From Bodo saltans (lineage: Eukaryota > Euglenozoa > Kinetoplastea > Eubodonida > Bodonidae), in assembly GCA_001460835.1 (NCBI GenBank), contig CYKH01000493.1:31944-95943 (forward strand): a DNA stretch of 64,000 nucleotides, in the 5' to 3' direction. Below the pieces are notes generated by a model. The model did not search any database. It was given only the letters and a program-made list of their open reading frames with translations, and was not told the origin of the DNA. Position numbers and translations under genes: made by a program. Position 1 is the stretch's first letter; each line of letters opens with the position of its first letter. Below, piece by piece: positions 19,251-29,516 of the stretch.

Positions 19251-21305
19251 ATGAACGATAACCTGCCTGCTAAGTACGCAAAGACGGTCCAACTTCTCCA
19301 AAAGAAGAAAGATGAGCTTGAGCAAGTGTTTGAAGAGGCCCGTGCGCTGGAAACAGAGAATACCAATCTGCTCTCCCAGAACAGAGAGCTTAAGAGCCGA
19401 AACATTGAATTGGAGAGTGCCACACGTTCCATGAGCTATGAATTCGCAACGTTGGAGGCCCAAGTAAAAAAGCAGCAAGCAAAGCTTCAGCACTACATTG
19501 ACCTTGACGCCACAGGGCACGGCAGCAACCGTCCAAGAGCACAAGACGCAGCTAAAATTTCAGCTTTGTCCAACGACGTTGCGGAGTTGCAAAAGAAGAA
19601 TTTTCACTATGAAGAGGTGCTGCGGAAGGCGGATGAGCTACAAGGTCGTCTCCAATCGCAAGTGGAAGCTGCAACGGACGAGCTGCGTGAGTTGAGGGGC
19701 AAAGCAGCAGATGCCACCGCTCTGAACAAATCGCTGGAGGACAAATTACACAAAGCCGAACAGCGCAGTCGTGAGGCTACGGTCAAACTCGACGAGGCCA
19801 CGCACCAACGAGCCGAGTACCTGCGCTCCACCAACGCGCTAGAGAGAGTGGAGATGGAAGCATTGGACGGCCTGCGGCAGGAAATTATGGTGCTAACTGA
19901 GGAAAACGGCCGACTCATGGATCAGCTTGAGGGTGAGCGTGGCCACCTTGCGGAGCTGCGCAGCGAAGCAGAACGGTTCGATGACCTCGTGAAGAAGCAG
20001 CGGTACCTTTCTGAAGGGCAACTAAAGATCGCACGTGATGAAGTCACTGCGCTGAATGTTCAAAATGAATCGTTGCTTGGAGAGGTAAAGAGGCTGATGG
20101 CGGACCGTGAACAAATGCGAAAGAAATTGCAACAGCCCCCTGCGACACCGCACGTGGATGTGAACGCCACACTTAACGCTAGCGCTATCGTTCCTGTTGC
20201 ATCGCCAACACCTAAGCGTGTGACGGTGGTGGAGCCACTTCGCGTTGAGACACGATCGATCGGCACGATGACAGTGGAAGTGTTCCATGCCCCAATGCCC
20301 TCCCTCGAAGCGACGACGCCTGTACGCGTGATCACCGGCAGCCCCACACCCCAGAAGCAACCTGGAACAGACGCATTGGTGGCGGAGCTACGCACTTCTC
20401 TAGAGTCCCAACGGAGTGCAACGCATCGACTTGAAGCTGCCGTGGAGCATCTGGAGGTGACCAACGATGGGCTTCAACTTGAGAACGACGGACTTCGTGG
20501 ACTGCTGCGTGAGAAGGAATCGTCTGTACACTTGCTTGAAGAAAAGAACCGACTTCTCTCCACGGAGCTCAACAAAGCCCATCAACAAGTGTCGCAAGGA
20601 TCCGCGACTCCACTAGAGCGCCTCCTTCATCGCTCCCCCTCACAAGGCCAGGCCTACCACTCCCTTCTCTCGGAATTGGAGGACGTAGATCGGGCAGTGG
20701 CAAAAACATTAGTTCTCGGCACTCGAGCCTTCCGCACCGCGGAGTCACTTGAGCACGCACTGCTGGACACCATGGACACTCCCACATCTTCTAGTGACAC
20801 AGACGACATCCTCCACACGTACCGCAATCGCAGCCAGAGGGGCAACGCGAAAGAAGAGTCGCTTGCCGTTCCTGTTGTCCCTTGTGACAAGTTCCGTGAG
20901 CCCATCGTGAATCATATTATGGAGCAAGTCGGAGGTCTTCGCCACATCGTCAAGCGGCTGTGGTCCGTTGTGAAGGCACAGTCCAACCGAGCACACACCG
21001 CAAAGCGAAGCGCCACTCCTCAGCACACAGTGCACACGACCTACACGCACGAAGTTACTGCGCAGCATTCGAGTGCCGCACCGCCGCACCGTGGTGATCA
21101 TGATGGGCGTCCCATATTCGACCTGGATGCGTGGCTGGTGGATCGCAGGAATGGCACAGGGGGGAAGCCTCCCGGCACACAGTCGCCTCCACGCAGCACA
21201 AGAGACCCGTCCTACGATAGTGACTACACCGCTGGGGAAACACTGACAGATGCTGTGGAGGGCCTTCGAAGAGCTGCTTCGTCAAGGCAGCGACGAAGGC
21301 TGTAG
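19251..21305 (+). CDS. Coiled-coil protein, 684 aa
   Basis: Structural/cytoskeletal type protein of unknown function. Residues 1-285 form near-continuous heptad-rich coiled coil (e.g. LLQKKKDELEQVFEEARALE, ELKSRNIELESATRSM). A Pro/Thr/Val-rich spacer (290-370) contains several TP motifs that could be phosphosites (ATPHV, PTPKR, TTPVR, PTPQK). A second coiled coil spans about 375-450. The C-terminal 180 residues are partly helical, then basic and disordered with a conserved-looking acidic patch (PIFDLDAWLVDRR). No globular domain is recognised. Confidence 0.8.
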   Translation: MNDNLPAKYAKTVQLLQKKKDELEQVFEEARALETENTNLLSQNRELKSRNIELESATRSMSYEFATLEAQVKKQQAKLQHYIDLDATGHGSNRPRAQDAAKISALSNDVAELQKKNFHYEEVLRKADELQGRLQSQVEAATDELRELRGKAADATALNKSLEDKLHKAEQRSREATVKLDEATHQRAEYLRSTNALERVEMEALDGLRQEIMVLTEENGRLMDQLEGERGHLAELRSEAERFDDLVKKQRYLSEGQLKIARDEVTALNVQNESLLGEVKRLMADREQMRKKLQQPPATPHVDVNATLNASAIVPVASPTPKRVTVVEPLRVETRSIGTMTVEVFHAPMPSLEATTPVRVITGSPTPQKQPGTDALVAELRTSLESQRSATHRLEAAVEHLEVTNDGLQLENDGLRGLLREKESSVHLLEEKNRLLSTELNKAHQQVSQGSATPLERLLHRSPSQGQAYHSLLSELEDVDRAVAKTLVLGTRAFRTAESLEHALLDTMDTPTSSSDTDDILHTYRNRSQRGNAKEESLAVPVVPCDKFREPIVNHIMEQVGGLRHIVKRLWSVVKAQSNRAHTAKRSATPQHTVHTTYTHEVTAQHSSAAPPHRGDHDGRPIFDLDAWLVDRRNGTGGKPPGTQSPPRSTRDPSYDSDYTAGETLTDAVEGLRRAASSRQRRRL

Positions 21306-21531
21306 TGTGATCACCAACCTCATCATCGTACGAAAGCGAACATCTTATGCAACATTATCGACTGCTGTACTACTTCTTTGTGGCGTCACTTTGTTTAAAC
21401 CGTTTCATGTTGAATCTCACACAATCCGAGGGCAACTGTTTTCCTTACTTTTCGTTTTTATTTATTACGCTTTGGAAAGAAGCGTCTGGTGTTGCGCTCT
21501 ACATCGAGAGGCAATAAACAAAAAAAAAAAC

Positions 21532-21837
21532 ATGGCCGACAACAACAACATTACGCTGAAGATCACTGCGAAGACGGGCATCAGCACCCAATTCCCCGAG
21601 ATGAGCAGAGGCGGGACCACCACGATGGGCCAACTTCAGGGACTTTTCCAAAAGAAGTTGAAACTTTCGATTGTGCATTTCTTCGTCATGCAGGGCGCAG
21701 AAGGCTTCATTCCCACGCCTGATCAAACACTAGAGACCCTGCATGCCTTGTACGGCTCTAGCGAGCCGGTTGGCAACACGGACCAGGTCAGGAGATTATT
21801 ATCGCTGGCAGTATCGACTCAAATCTTTCAAGGGTAG
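21532..21837 (+). CDS. ATG12: ATG12-like ubiquitin-fold protein, C-terminal glycine present
   Basis: Likely autophagy ubiquitin-like modifier that is conjugated to ATG5. The protein has 101 residues. The last 70 match the ATG12 beta-grasp layout: TMGQLQGLFQKKLKL (helix 1 with the basic KKLKL end), IVHFFVMQGAEGFIPTPDQT (compare the F-AP-PDQ turn of ATG12), LETLHALYGS, and a final strand ending IFQG with glycine as the last residue. ATG12 normally ends in Trp/Phe-Gly; here one residue separates Phe and Gly. The ATG at 21532 follows a run of ten A. The next gene is a diverged paralogue. The call rests on motif recognition; another Ubl of the ATG8/ATG12/URM group is possible. Confidence 0.72.
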   Translation: MADNNNITLKITAKTGISTQFPEMSRGGTTTMGQLQGLFQKKLKLSIVHFFVMQGAEGFIPTPDQTLETLHALYGSSEPVGNTDQVRRLLSLAVSTQIFQG

Positions 21838-22111
21838 CGAATGCACACATGGTTGAGAGGTTTCGTGTGTTGGAGACTTGCTACGGTGTTACAATGTCCC
21901 TCCATCAGCCTGCGTTGCGTCCGTTGTTGCATTCTCCATCATCTTCCACAGTTTTTGCGATTGGGGTTAATCACACACCCAAAGTTTGCTGCACTCATGT
22001 TTGTTGACATATTGATCATGGGCTTGTACTCTCTCCTGATGATTCTTCTTCTATGCCTTGTTTGGTTGATACAACAAGAGTAAGGGGTGGTGCTGTTGAT
22101 TGCACTTACTT
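21838..22111 (+). other. Intergenic region between the two ATG12-like genes
   Basis: No convincing gene. An 80-codon frame (21841-22083) encodes a Cys/Leu-rich hydrophobic string, as expected of T-rich UTR sequence. Pyrimidine-rich patches near 21930-21955 and 22035-22060 could serve trans-splicing of the downstream gene. Confidence 0.6.
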
Positions 22112-22435
22112 ATGGATGAATCCGCCAACGTCCCGGTGACCCCCAGGGAGGATGCCGTAAACCTCACGTTTATTGCACTCAGAGGCATGCCCGATGTGCA
22201 GAAGCATTCTAGGCCTGGTAACAGCACTATTGGACAACTTCAAGCACGGCTACAGAAGCGCCTTAAGATTCCTCTGGTGTTCCTTTGCTTGCAGCTTCCA
22301 AACAACGAAACGTTTATGCCGTTACCAGACTTGACGCTGGATCAATTATCTGAGATCTTCGGCTCAAAAGATGCGGAGACGGGTAAGTGGGCCCTTACAT
22401 TTGCAGCCTCCACCACAACCGAAGCGTTCCCTTGA
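22112..22435 (+). CDS. Second ATG12-like protein, C-terminal glycine replaced by proline
   Basis: A 107-residue paralogue of the preceding gene. It aligns without gaps through the core: TIGQLQARLQKRLKIPLVFL against TMGQLQGLFQKKLKLSIVHF. FMPLPDLTLDQLSEIFGS then aligns with FIPTPDQTLETLHALYGS. The end (KWALTFAASTTTEAFP) fits the last ATG12 strand, but the terminal residue is Pro, not Gly, so normal E1/E2-dependent conjugation should be impossible. It might act non-covalently, as reported for ATG12 of some protists, or have another role. The N-terminal 25 residues are unique. ATG 22112 is preferred to the leucine-rich upstream in-frame codons. Confidence 0.65.
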   Translation: MDESANVPVTPREDAVNLTFIALRGMPDVQKHSRPGNSTIGQLQARLQKRLKIPLVFLCLQLPNNETFMPLPDLTLDQLSEIFGSKDAETGKWALTFAASTTTEAFP

Positions 22436-22585
22436 GGCCTACAGTAGCAGTGATGTTGTTGCGTCGTTTTGTAGTGTTGCATCTTTGGAAACCAATAAGA
22501 AATTTTGTCGACTGCTGCTGCAATCATATTCTGTTGTCGCTTGTTCTTTGTTTTATGGTAACCCGCTTAAGGAAACCAGAACGCT

Positions 22586-24608
22586 ATGATGCGCCGAGGA
22601 ACATGGTCGTACTGCGCAGCCACATCGGCTGAGAGAATATTATCCAGCAAACAAAAAGAAACCTCTGATGCCAAGAATCATGCAGCCCCAGTGCCAACTG
22701 CAGTGCTGCACACTCTCTACAGAGCGTTGTTCAAGGAAGCACAACGAATGGATGCGGATCCCCTCTTGAAGGTGTTGTTCCCCATTCCGATTCCTATGCA
22801 ACCTTTGATTCACATGGACCACGCCCTGCTTGTCCCTGGGCACGAAACCTTTACCGCTGCACTGCGTCGCTGCTTTCGCGATCCGTCGTTGAAGGGTACG
22901 CCAATCACGGCGGCCTTCGAGATCCTGAATCGAGCACGCTACCACAACAATGAGGTGCCTCCAAGATTAGCTGAGAGTGCAAAGGAACGCGAGGCATTCA
23001 TCGCGTCGCTGCGAGCTGCAGCTCCTCCAGCCGGCACATTTTATGCAAACCTCTCGACTCGTTCCGATCGCGGCAAAAGTAACTCCTCGAGTGGAGCAAC
23101 CAGCAAGAAGGCAATGCCCTCGTACCGTGCAGAGAACCTTCATCAAGTCCCGATCAAGTTGATCCCTATTCGCAACGAAGTCACGCGACGCAACCTTATG
23201 CCACTAGCCCCAGGCACCGGTCTCATTGCGCATCCTCTCTCTAGCTCACACGGGGACAGAAGGGTCATGATGGTAACAGAGCAAACGCCAATGACCACCA
23301 CAGCTTTGGTGTTGGACATGGTGTACGCCTACCCCATGTCCGGAGGCAACCCGATGTTTCCTGAAGTATTCTGGGGGCACGAGGTGCACAATGGTGGCTT
23401 CCTGCACGTGGACTCGTTCCGATCGCGGCAAAAGTAACTCCTCGAGTGGAGCAACCAGCAAGAAGGCAATGCCCTCGTACCGTGCAGAGAACCTTCATCA
23501 AGTCCCGATCAAGTTGATCCCTATTCGCAACGAAGTCACGCGACGCAACCTTATGCCACTAGCCCCAGGCACCGGTCTCATTGCGCATCCTCTCTCTAGC
23601 TCACACGGGGACAGAAGGGTCATGATGGTAACAGAGCAAACGCCAATGACCACCACAGCTTTGGTGTTGGACATGGTGTACGCCTACCCCATGTCCGGAG
23701 GCAACCCGATGTTTCCTGAAGTATTCTGGGGGCACGAGGTGCACAATGGTGGCTTCCTGCACGTGGACTTCACGATGCCGCCCACAGCACACGTTGCCGT
23801 GTTGCACAACTTAGCCCCTCCCTCTCCTCCTTTGCTGGAGAAGATTCAGCGGGATCATGGCAGCACGTACCACCACGCTTGGACCAAGTGGATGCGTCTG
23901 CAGGGGTCGAAGATGGCAGGCGGCACTGTCCCCGCACCGAATGTGGTGGAGCACCACGAACTGCTCTGCAAGCCGTTGATTCGCGGTGCGACGAGGGCAG
24001 ACGGCACATGTGAGCCGACTCTGTACTACTCCAAGGTGGAAGCACTTCCGTACTTGGCACACTTAGCAGCAGGCCAACCGCGTTCCTCGTTGAGGATCTA
24101 TTGGGGGTGCATGCAGTGGCCCACCTCTCAAATCAACAACGAGATCGCTAACGGGCATTGGATGCCAGTCGACCTCAGCCCCAACTTCTTCAGCGGCTAC
24201 CCGCTGATGCCCTCGAAGGTGCGAAGCCCTCCCTCCTCAACGTCACAGGTCGATGGTGAGGCAGAGGACGCTGCCCACGGAGTACCACCGGAAGAGAGGT
24301 TTCCCACATTTGAAGAGCTCACAGCTGCCAAGTCTCTGCGGATGAAGCACTTTGACATCGACGTGGTTGCCCCTCAGGTATTTCCGCCCGACCAACCAAT
24401 TTGCAAGCGTGAGCCTTTGTGGGACCAGATCTTGTTAAGCCTTGGTGGAGAGTTCACGCACCTCATCGGAGCGGCGAATCCATTTTCGAAGACCAGAGGT
24501 CCACCCAGGTACCCCCCTAGTGAGATTATTTCATCTGAAGACTTGCCAGATCCAGCACATCTACCTTTGCTACTCGAATCCGACGACGACGATGACGATG
24601 ACGACTGA
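22586..24608 (+). CDS. LYR-motif plus YqgE/AlgH (DUF179, UPF0301) protein, frame broken by a duplication
   Basis: Two parts are visible. The N-terminal 120 residues contain VLHTLYRALFKEAQRM, a LYR-type motif as in mitochondrial Fe-S and respiratory-complex assembly factors, preceded by an Arg/Ser start that could be a presequence. From about 190 a YqgE-like domain follows: LIAHPL, ALVLDMVYAYPMSGGNPMFP with WGHEVHNGGFLH, then RIYWGCMQWPTSQINNEIAN and GHWMPVDLSPNFF (compare the GWGPGQL-EI--G-W motif of YqgE). The C-terminus ends in poly-Asp. A 355-bp tandem duplication shifts the frame at 23410. Removing one copy gives 555 residues (22586-24608). YqgE biochemical function is unknown; a mitochondrial role is inferred. 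Confidence 0.78.
23056..23765 (+). repeat. 355-bp tandem duplication inside the LYR-YqgE gene
   Basis: 23056-23410 and 23411-23765 appear identical, with a 4-base microhomology (GACT) at the joints. 355 is 1 modulo 3. The first frame stops at 23437, just inside the second copy. A gene for a single-copy conserved domain would not be expected to carry this. Confidence 0.95.
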
Positions 24609-24962
24609 GTGACACAGGTTGTGCGCCATACTTGGGATTGGCATTTCTTCACACACTCCAGGCATTATTGTGGAGGACGTTCTTTTTTTGCGGAAGACTT
24701 TAGTTTCCCTTATTCACACGAGCACTCTCCTTTTCTCTTTGGTGCAGAGTGCTCATCATTGGTGTAGATTGATGCTGAACACAAGCTCACTTTGAGTTGC
24801 GGCTATGACTTATAAAATTCATTCTCATAAAACATCCTCCTGTACGTTTTGGTCACAGACTTTTGACAGTCGTCAAGGACTTCCGGTGGAGACACAGCGT
24901 GCCCCACCAAACTACACAATAGACAGAAACTACACACACAGACACAGAGCACAGAAAGCAAG
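24609..24962 (+). other. Intergenic region before topoisomerase II
   Basis: No gene. It contains a pyrimidine tract with AG (24724-24747, ACTCTCCTTTTCTCTTTGG then TGCAG) suited to trans-splicing, and an AC-rich leader (24910-24960) directly before the ATG. Confidence 0.65.
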
Positions 24963-27900
24963 ATGGGTAAGAAGACGGTGGAGGAAATTTACCAAAAGAA
25001 GACGCAGCATGAGCACATTCTTGCTCGCCCCGATATGTACATCGGCACCATTGAACCCGTGACCGAGGAGGCATGGGTGTTCGATGAGGCCGACAACATC
25101 ATGAAGCAACGGAAGTGCACGTGGATTCCTGGGCTGTACAAGATCTTCGATGAGATCCTGGTGAATGCGTCGGACAACAAGGTGCGTGACTTTGAGGGCC
25201 AAACACAGATCAAGGTGTGGATCGACGGGGAGAAGGGCATGGTGCGCGTGTGGAACAATGGGGAGGGCATCCCGGTCGCCAAGCACAAGGAGCATGACTT
25301 GTGGGTGAGCGAGATGATCTTTGGTCACTTGATGACGGGCTCCAACTACGACGACACGGAGGCGAAGGTGACGGGAGGGCGCAACGGATTTGGTGCGAAG
25401 CTGACCAACGTGTTCTCCACGCGCTTCGAGGTGGAGAGTGCCCACAGCCGATCGCGCAAGAAGTTTCACATGAAGTGGACCAACAACATGCTCAACTCTG
25501 AGCCCCCCTCCATTACGCCGTTCGACGGCACCGACTACACGATGATCACGTTTTACCCTGACTTCGCGAAGTTCAACACGACTGGGTTTGGTGAGGACAT
25601 GCTTCTGATCATGAAGCGGCGCGTGTACGACATTGCGGGCTGCACCGACAAGAGCCTTAAGTGTTACCTTAACGGCAACAAGTTACCGCTCTCGACGTTC
25701 CAGGAGTACGTCGAGCTGTTCCCAACGATGGGCGAGGAGAAGAAGGCTGCGAGCTACTCGCGAGTCAACGATCGCTGGGAGGTGTGCGTGCGTGTGAGCA
25801 ACATGGGGTTCCAGCAAGTCAGCTTCGTGAATTCGATTGCGACGACTCGGGGCGGGAACCATGTGCGCTACATCACTGACCAGATCATCACGAAGGTCAC
25901 GGATGCGGCCAAGAAGAAGAGCAAGGTGGAGGCAAAGCCGCACATGATCAAGCCGCATCTGTTTGTCTTCATCAACTGCCTAATCGAGAACCCTGGCTTT
26001 GACTCCCAGACGAAGGAGACGCTCAACACGACGAAGCCCAAGTTTGGCTCGAACTGCGACCTGCCCAACAGCATGATCGACTACATCCTCAAATCCGGGA
26101 TCGTGGAGCGCACGGTGGAGATGGCGAACAGCAAGCTGCAGAAGGAGATGGCGTCGAAGCTGAAGAACTCCGACCGGCGCCAGGTGCTTGGCATTCCGAA
26201 GCTGGACGACGCGAACGAGGCGGGCGGAAAGCACAGCGCACGCTGCACACTCATTCTAACCGAGGGCGACTCCGCGAAGGCCCTGTGCACGGCTGGGCTG
26301 GCGGTGAAGGACCGGGATTTCTTTGGCGTATTCCCCCTGCGTGGCAAGCCGCTCAATGTGCGCGACGCGAGCCTTAAGAAGGTGATGGCGTGCGAGGAGA
26401 TTCAGTGCGTGATGAAGATCATGGGCCTCGACATGCGCCAGTCGTACACGTCGCCGGACAACCTGCGCTACGGGCACCTCATGATCATGTCTGACCAGGA
26501 CCACGACGGCAGTCACATCAAAGGTCTCCTCATCAACTTCATACACCACTACTGGCCGGATCTGATCAAGTCCCCCGGGTTCCTGCAGCAATTCATCACG
26601 CCGATTGTGAAGGCCCGTGAGAAGGGCAGCTCGCGCTCCGTCAGTTTCTTCTCGATGCCTACTTATCTTGAGTGGAGGCAGCGCCTTGGTGCTGCGGCCA
26701 CGACTAAGTACGATATCCGGTACTACAAGGGTCTGGGTACGTCCGGCTCGAAGGAGGGCCGCGAGTACTTCGAAAATATCGAGGTCCATCGCTTAGACTT
26801 CGTCCACCGAGAAAATGACGACGAGCGCATCAAGATGGCGTTTGCGAAGGACAAGGTGGAGGACCGCAAGCAGTGGATCACTGCGTTCCGCAACAACGAG
26901 AACGTGGCGGAGCACATGGACTACAGCGTCAAGAGTGTCTCGTACAGCGACTTCATAGACAAGGAGCTCATTCTGTTCTCCGTCGCTGACTGCGAGCGGT
27001 CCATCCCGAGCGTTGTGGACGGCCTCAAGCCTGGGCAGCGCAAGGTGCTCTTCTCGTGCTTCAAGCGGAACCTGGTGAAGTCCATCAAGGTTGCGCAGCT
27101 GGCTGGTTACGTCTCCGAGCACTCTGCGTACCACCACGGCGAGGCGTCGCTGGTGGCGACGATCGTGGCCCTTGCGCAGGACTTTGTGGGCTCGAACAAC
27201 CTCCCCATCCTGCAGCAGGATGGCCAGTTCGGTACCCGGCTGCAGGGCGGTAAGGACCACGCGGCGGGCCGTTACATCTTCACGCGCCTGACCACCGCCG
27301 CCCGCCTGCTGTACCACCGCGACGACGACTTCACGGTGGACTACAAGGACGACGACGGCCTGAGCGTGGAGCCCTTCTACTACGTCCCTGTGATTCCGAT
27401 GGTGCTGGTGAACGGGACGGCTGGCATCGGCACTGGGTTCGCGACGAACATCCCGAACTACTCTCCGTACGACGTCATCCACAACATTCGGCGGCTGCTG
27501 ATCGGGGACGAGCTGCTGCCGATGGCTCCGTGGTACTTTGGCTTCAAGGGGACGATCGAGGAGAAGGAGAAGGGCAAGTTTGTGTCGCGCGGGAAGATGA
27601 GCGTCCGTGCGGACAACGTGGTCAGCATCTCGGAGCTTCCGATCGGGACGTGGACGCAGCAGTACAAGAAGTTCCTGGAGGAGCTGCGGGAGAAGGAGAT
27701 CGTGGTGCAGTACCGCGAGCACAACACCGACGTGACGGTTGACTTCGAGGTGCTGCTGCACCCCACTGTGTTCGAGCTGTGGAATGGCCAGGGCGTGCTG
27801 GAGGACAAGCTGCAGCTGAAGGAGTACATCCACGCGACGAACATCATTGCGTTCAACAAGGACGGCCAGCTGACGAAGTACGCGGACGCGGAGGCGGTGA

Positions 27901-29423
27901 TCAAGGAGTTCTACCTGATTCGCCTCGACTACTACAATCGCCGCAAGGAGTACATGCTGGGCGAGCTTCGCCGCGCTGTCTCGAAGCTGGAGAACATGGT
28001 CCGGTTTGTGCGCGAGGTGGTTGCCGGCACGCTCGTGGTGACACGGCGGAAGAAGAAGGAGCTGCTGGACGAGCTGCTGCAGAAGAGGTACGCGGCGTTC
28101 CCTCCCGCCCAGAAGAAGAAGCTCTCATCGACGACGATCGGCGAGGGTGAGAATGACGCGCCTCAGCCGAACCCCGAGGACCTGGAGGATCAGTACCTCG
28201 CGGCTGCAGTCGGGGACGATGGCGGCCGCGACGCGGATGAGTCTGTGAACAAGGCCACGCGCGACTACGACTACCTGCTCGGCATGAAGCTGTGGAGCCT
28301 GACGCTCGAGATGATCAACCGCCTCGAGGCTCAGATGCAGCGCGCGAGGGCGGACCTCAACGCGCTGGAGAGGAAGTCGCCGAGGGAGATGTGGGCGGAC
28401 GACCTGGACGCGCTGGAGCGGCACATGAAGAAGCACTTTGCGGACCGCGAGACTGAAATCGCCGGCATTCTGAAGAAGAAGCTGGAGCTGAAGAGGAACT
28501 TCGAGGCGCACCGTGTCCGCGTCCCTGTGCTGTCGGACAAGGCGCGCGCTGCCCTCAACAAAGAGTCGGAGAAGTTCACGAAGGCGGGGAAGCGTGGAGG
28601 GGCGAAGGACGGGGGTGAGGGGGATGGCGGTGGTGAGGCTCAGCCGAAGCCGAAGAAGGCCCCGAAGCGAAAGAAGAAGAAGGGCTCCGACTCCGAGGAC
28701 AACTTTGACGACTCATCTGACGACGACGACGACGATGACGGCCCCGACCCGTTTGCCGACGAAGAGAAGCCAGCGAAGGCGGCGCGTGCGCCTCGAGCGA
28801 AGGCATCGGGAGGAGGTGCGGCTGCACCGAAGGCGAAAAAGGCACCGGCACCGAAGAAGTCGAAGAAGAAGTCGTCGTCGGACTCTGACGAATCCAGCAG
28901 CGACGCCTCTGATGATTCGGATGACTCTGATGAGTCTTCTGCTGGTGGCAGTGAAAGCGATGATGAGCCGATCGTGAAGAAGAAGCCTTCGACGAAGCCC
29001 CCGCCGAAGTCGAAGGGTCCGCGCACGGAAGCGGCAGCGAAGGCACCCTCCGCCAAGAAATCAGTGGTCAACGTGGACGATGACGACGATTTCCTGAACG
29101 ACTTTGGGCTGAACGCGATCGCCAGCTCCCAGCCTCTGAAGAAAGCGCCGCCACCCAAAGCGACGCCAGCTGCGCCGAAGCCAGTTGCGACGCGTGCGGC
29201 AGCGCCGTCATTCTTGGACGACGACGATGACGATCTCTTTGCGCTTGGTGAGCGCAAGCCGCCTGTTGCTGCGACTGCTGGTAGAGGTGCAGCCGCAGCA
29301 AAGCCGAAGAAGGCCCCAGCAAAGAAATGCAGACGTGAATCGGACTCCGATTCTGAAGATTCAGATTCTTCGTCTAAAAGCTCGGATGAGTCTGACTTCG
29401 ACTTTTATCACACTAGAGAATAG
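24963..29423 (+). CDS. TOP2: DNA topoisomerase II (type IIA)
   Basis: ATP-dependent double-strand DNA passage enzyme, 1486 residues, nuclear. It has a GHKL ATPase domain (NASDN near 67, GGRNGFGAK near 140, QTKE near 348) and a Toprim site (EGDSAK near 435; DQDHDGSHIKG near 511). The breakage-reunion domain holds the catalytic tyrosine Y771 in GGKDHAAGRYIFTRL. The C-terminal 270 residues are a long Lys/Pro- and Asp/Ser-rich tail, expected to carry nuclear localisation and phosphorylation sites, ending ESDFDFYHTRE. High G/C at third positions distinguishes it from its downstream neighbours. A diverged scrap of its tail recurs at 32153-32290. Length agrees with eukaryotic TOP2 (about 1200-1600 residues). 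Confidence 0.98.
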   Translation: MGKKTVEEIYQKKTQHEHILARPDMYIGTIEPVTEEAWVFDEADNIMKQRKCTWIPGLYKIFDEILVNASDNKVRDFEGQTQIKVWIDGEKGMVRVWNNGEGIPVAKHKEHDLWVSEMIFGHLMTGSNYDDTEAKVTGGRNGFGAKLTNVFSTRFEVESAHSRSRKKFHMKWTNNMLNSEPPSITPFDGTDYTMITFYPDFAKFNTTGFGEDMLLIMKRRVYDIAGCTDKSLKCYLNGNKLPLSTFQEYVELFPTMGEEKKAASYSRVNDRWEVCVRVSNMGFQQVSFVNSIATTRGGNHVRYITDQIITKVTDAAKKKSKVEAKPHMIKPHLFVFINCLIENPGFDSQTKETLNTTKPKFGSNCDLPNSMIDYILKSGIVERTVEMANSKLQKEMASKLKNSDRRQVLGIPKLDDANEAGGKHSARCTLILTEGDSAKALCTAGLAVKDRDFFGVFPLRGKPLNVRDASLKKVMACEEIQCVMKIMGLDMRQSYTSPDNLRYGHLMIMSDQDHDGSHIKGLLINFIHHYWPDLIKSPGFLQQFITPIVKAREKGSSRSVSFFSMPTYLEWRQRLGAAATTKYDIRYYKGLGTSGSKEGREYFENIEVHRLDFVHRENDDERIKMAFAKDKVEDRKQWITAFRNNENVAEHMDYSVKSVSYSDFIDKELILFSVADCERSIPSVVDGLKPGQRKVLFSCFKRNLVKSIKVAQLAGYVSEHSAYHHGEASLVATIVALAQDFVGSNNLPILQQDGQFGTRLQGGKDHAAGRYIFTRLTTAARLLYHRDDDFTVDYKDDDGLSVEPFYYVPVIPMVLVNGTAGIGTGFATNIPNYSPYDVIHNIRRLLIGDELLPMAPWYFGFKGTIEEKEKGKFVSRGKMSVRADNVVSISELPIGTWTQQYKKFLEELREKEIVVQYREHNTDVTVDFEVLLHPTVFELWNGQGVLEDKLQLKEYIHATNIIAFNKDGQLTKYADAEAVIKEFYLIRLDYYNRRKEYMLGELRRAVSKLENMVRFVREVVAGTLVVTRRKKKELLDELLQKRYAAFPPAQKKKLSSTTIGEGENDAPQPNPEDLEDQYLAAAVGDDGGRDADESVNKATRDYDYLLGMKLWSLTLEMINRLEAQMQRARADLNALERKSPREMWADDLDALERHMKKHFADRETEIAGILKKKLELKRNFEAHRVRVPVLSDKARAALNKESEKFTKAGKRGGAKDGGEGDGGGEAQPKPKKAPKRKKKKGSDSEDNFDDSSDDDDDDDGPDPFADEEKPAKAARAPRAKASGGGAAAPKAKKAPAPKKSKKKSSSDSDESSSDASDDSDDSDESSAGGSESDDEPIVKKKPSTKPPPKSKGPRTEAAAKAPSAKKSVVNVDDDDDFLNDFGLNAIASSQPLKKAPPPKATPAAPKPVATRAAAPSFLDDDDDDLFALGERKPPVAATAGRGAAAAKPKKAPAKKCRRESDSDSEDSDSSSKSSDESDFDFYHTRE

Positions 29424-29516
29424 TTAGAGCAAATCACGATGATTGTTTTCGCAAATATTCATATGCGAGAACTTATGCTGAAGAGACAGTGTGGAATAAA
29501 ATGATGTTAATGGAAA

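Noticed and set aside
21841-22083. Possible small hydrophobic membrane protein gene (80 codons)
   Set aside because: Cys/Leu-rich composition expected of T-rich intergenic DNA; it fills the space needed for UTRs between the two ATG12-like genes.
21532-22435. ATG12-like pair as another assembly duplication
   Set aside because: The two genes are diverged throughout in DNA and protein, with unique N-termini and different ends.
24963-29423. Long minus-strand frames opposite topoisomerase II
   Set aside because: Mirror frames caused by high third-position G/C; no motifs, and every other gene is on the + strand.
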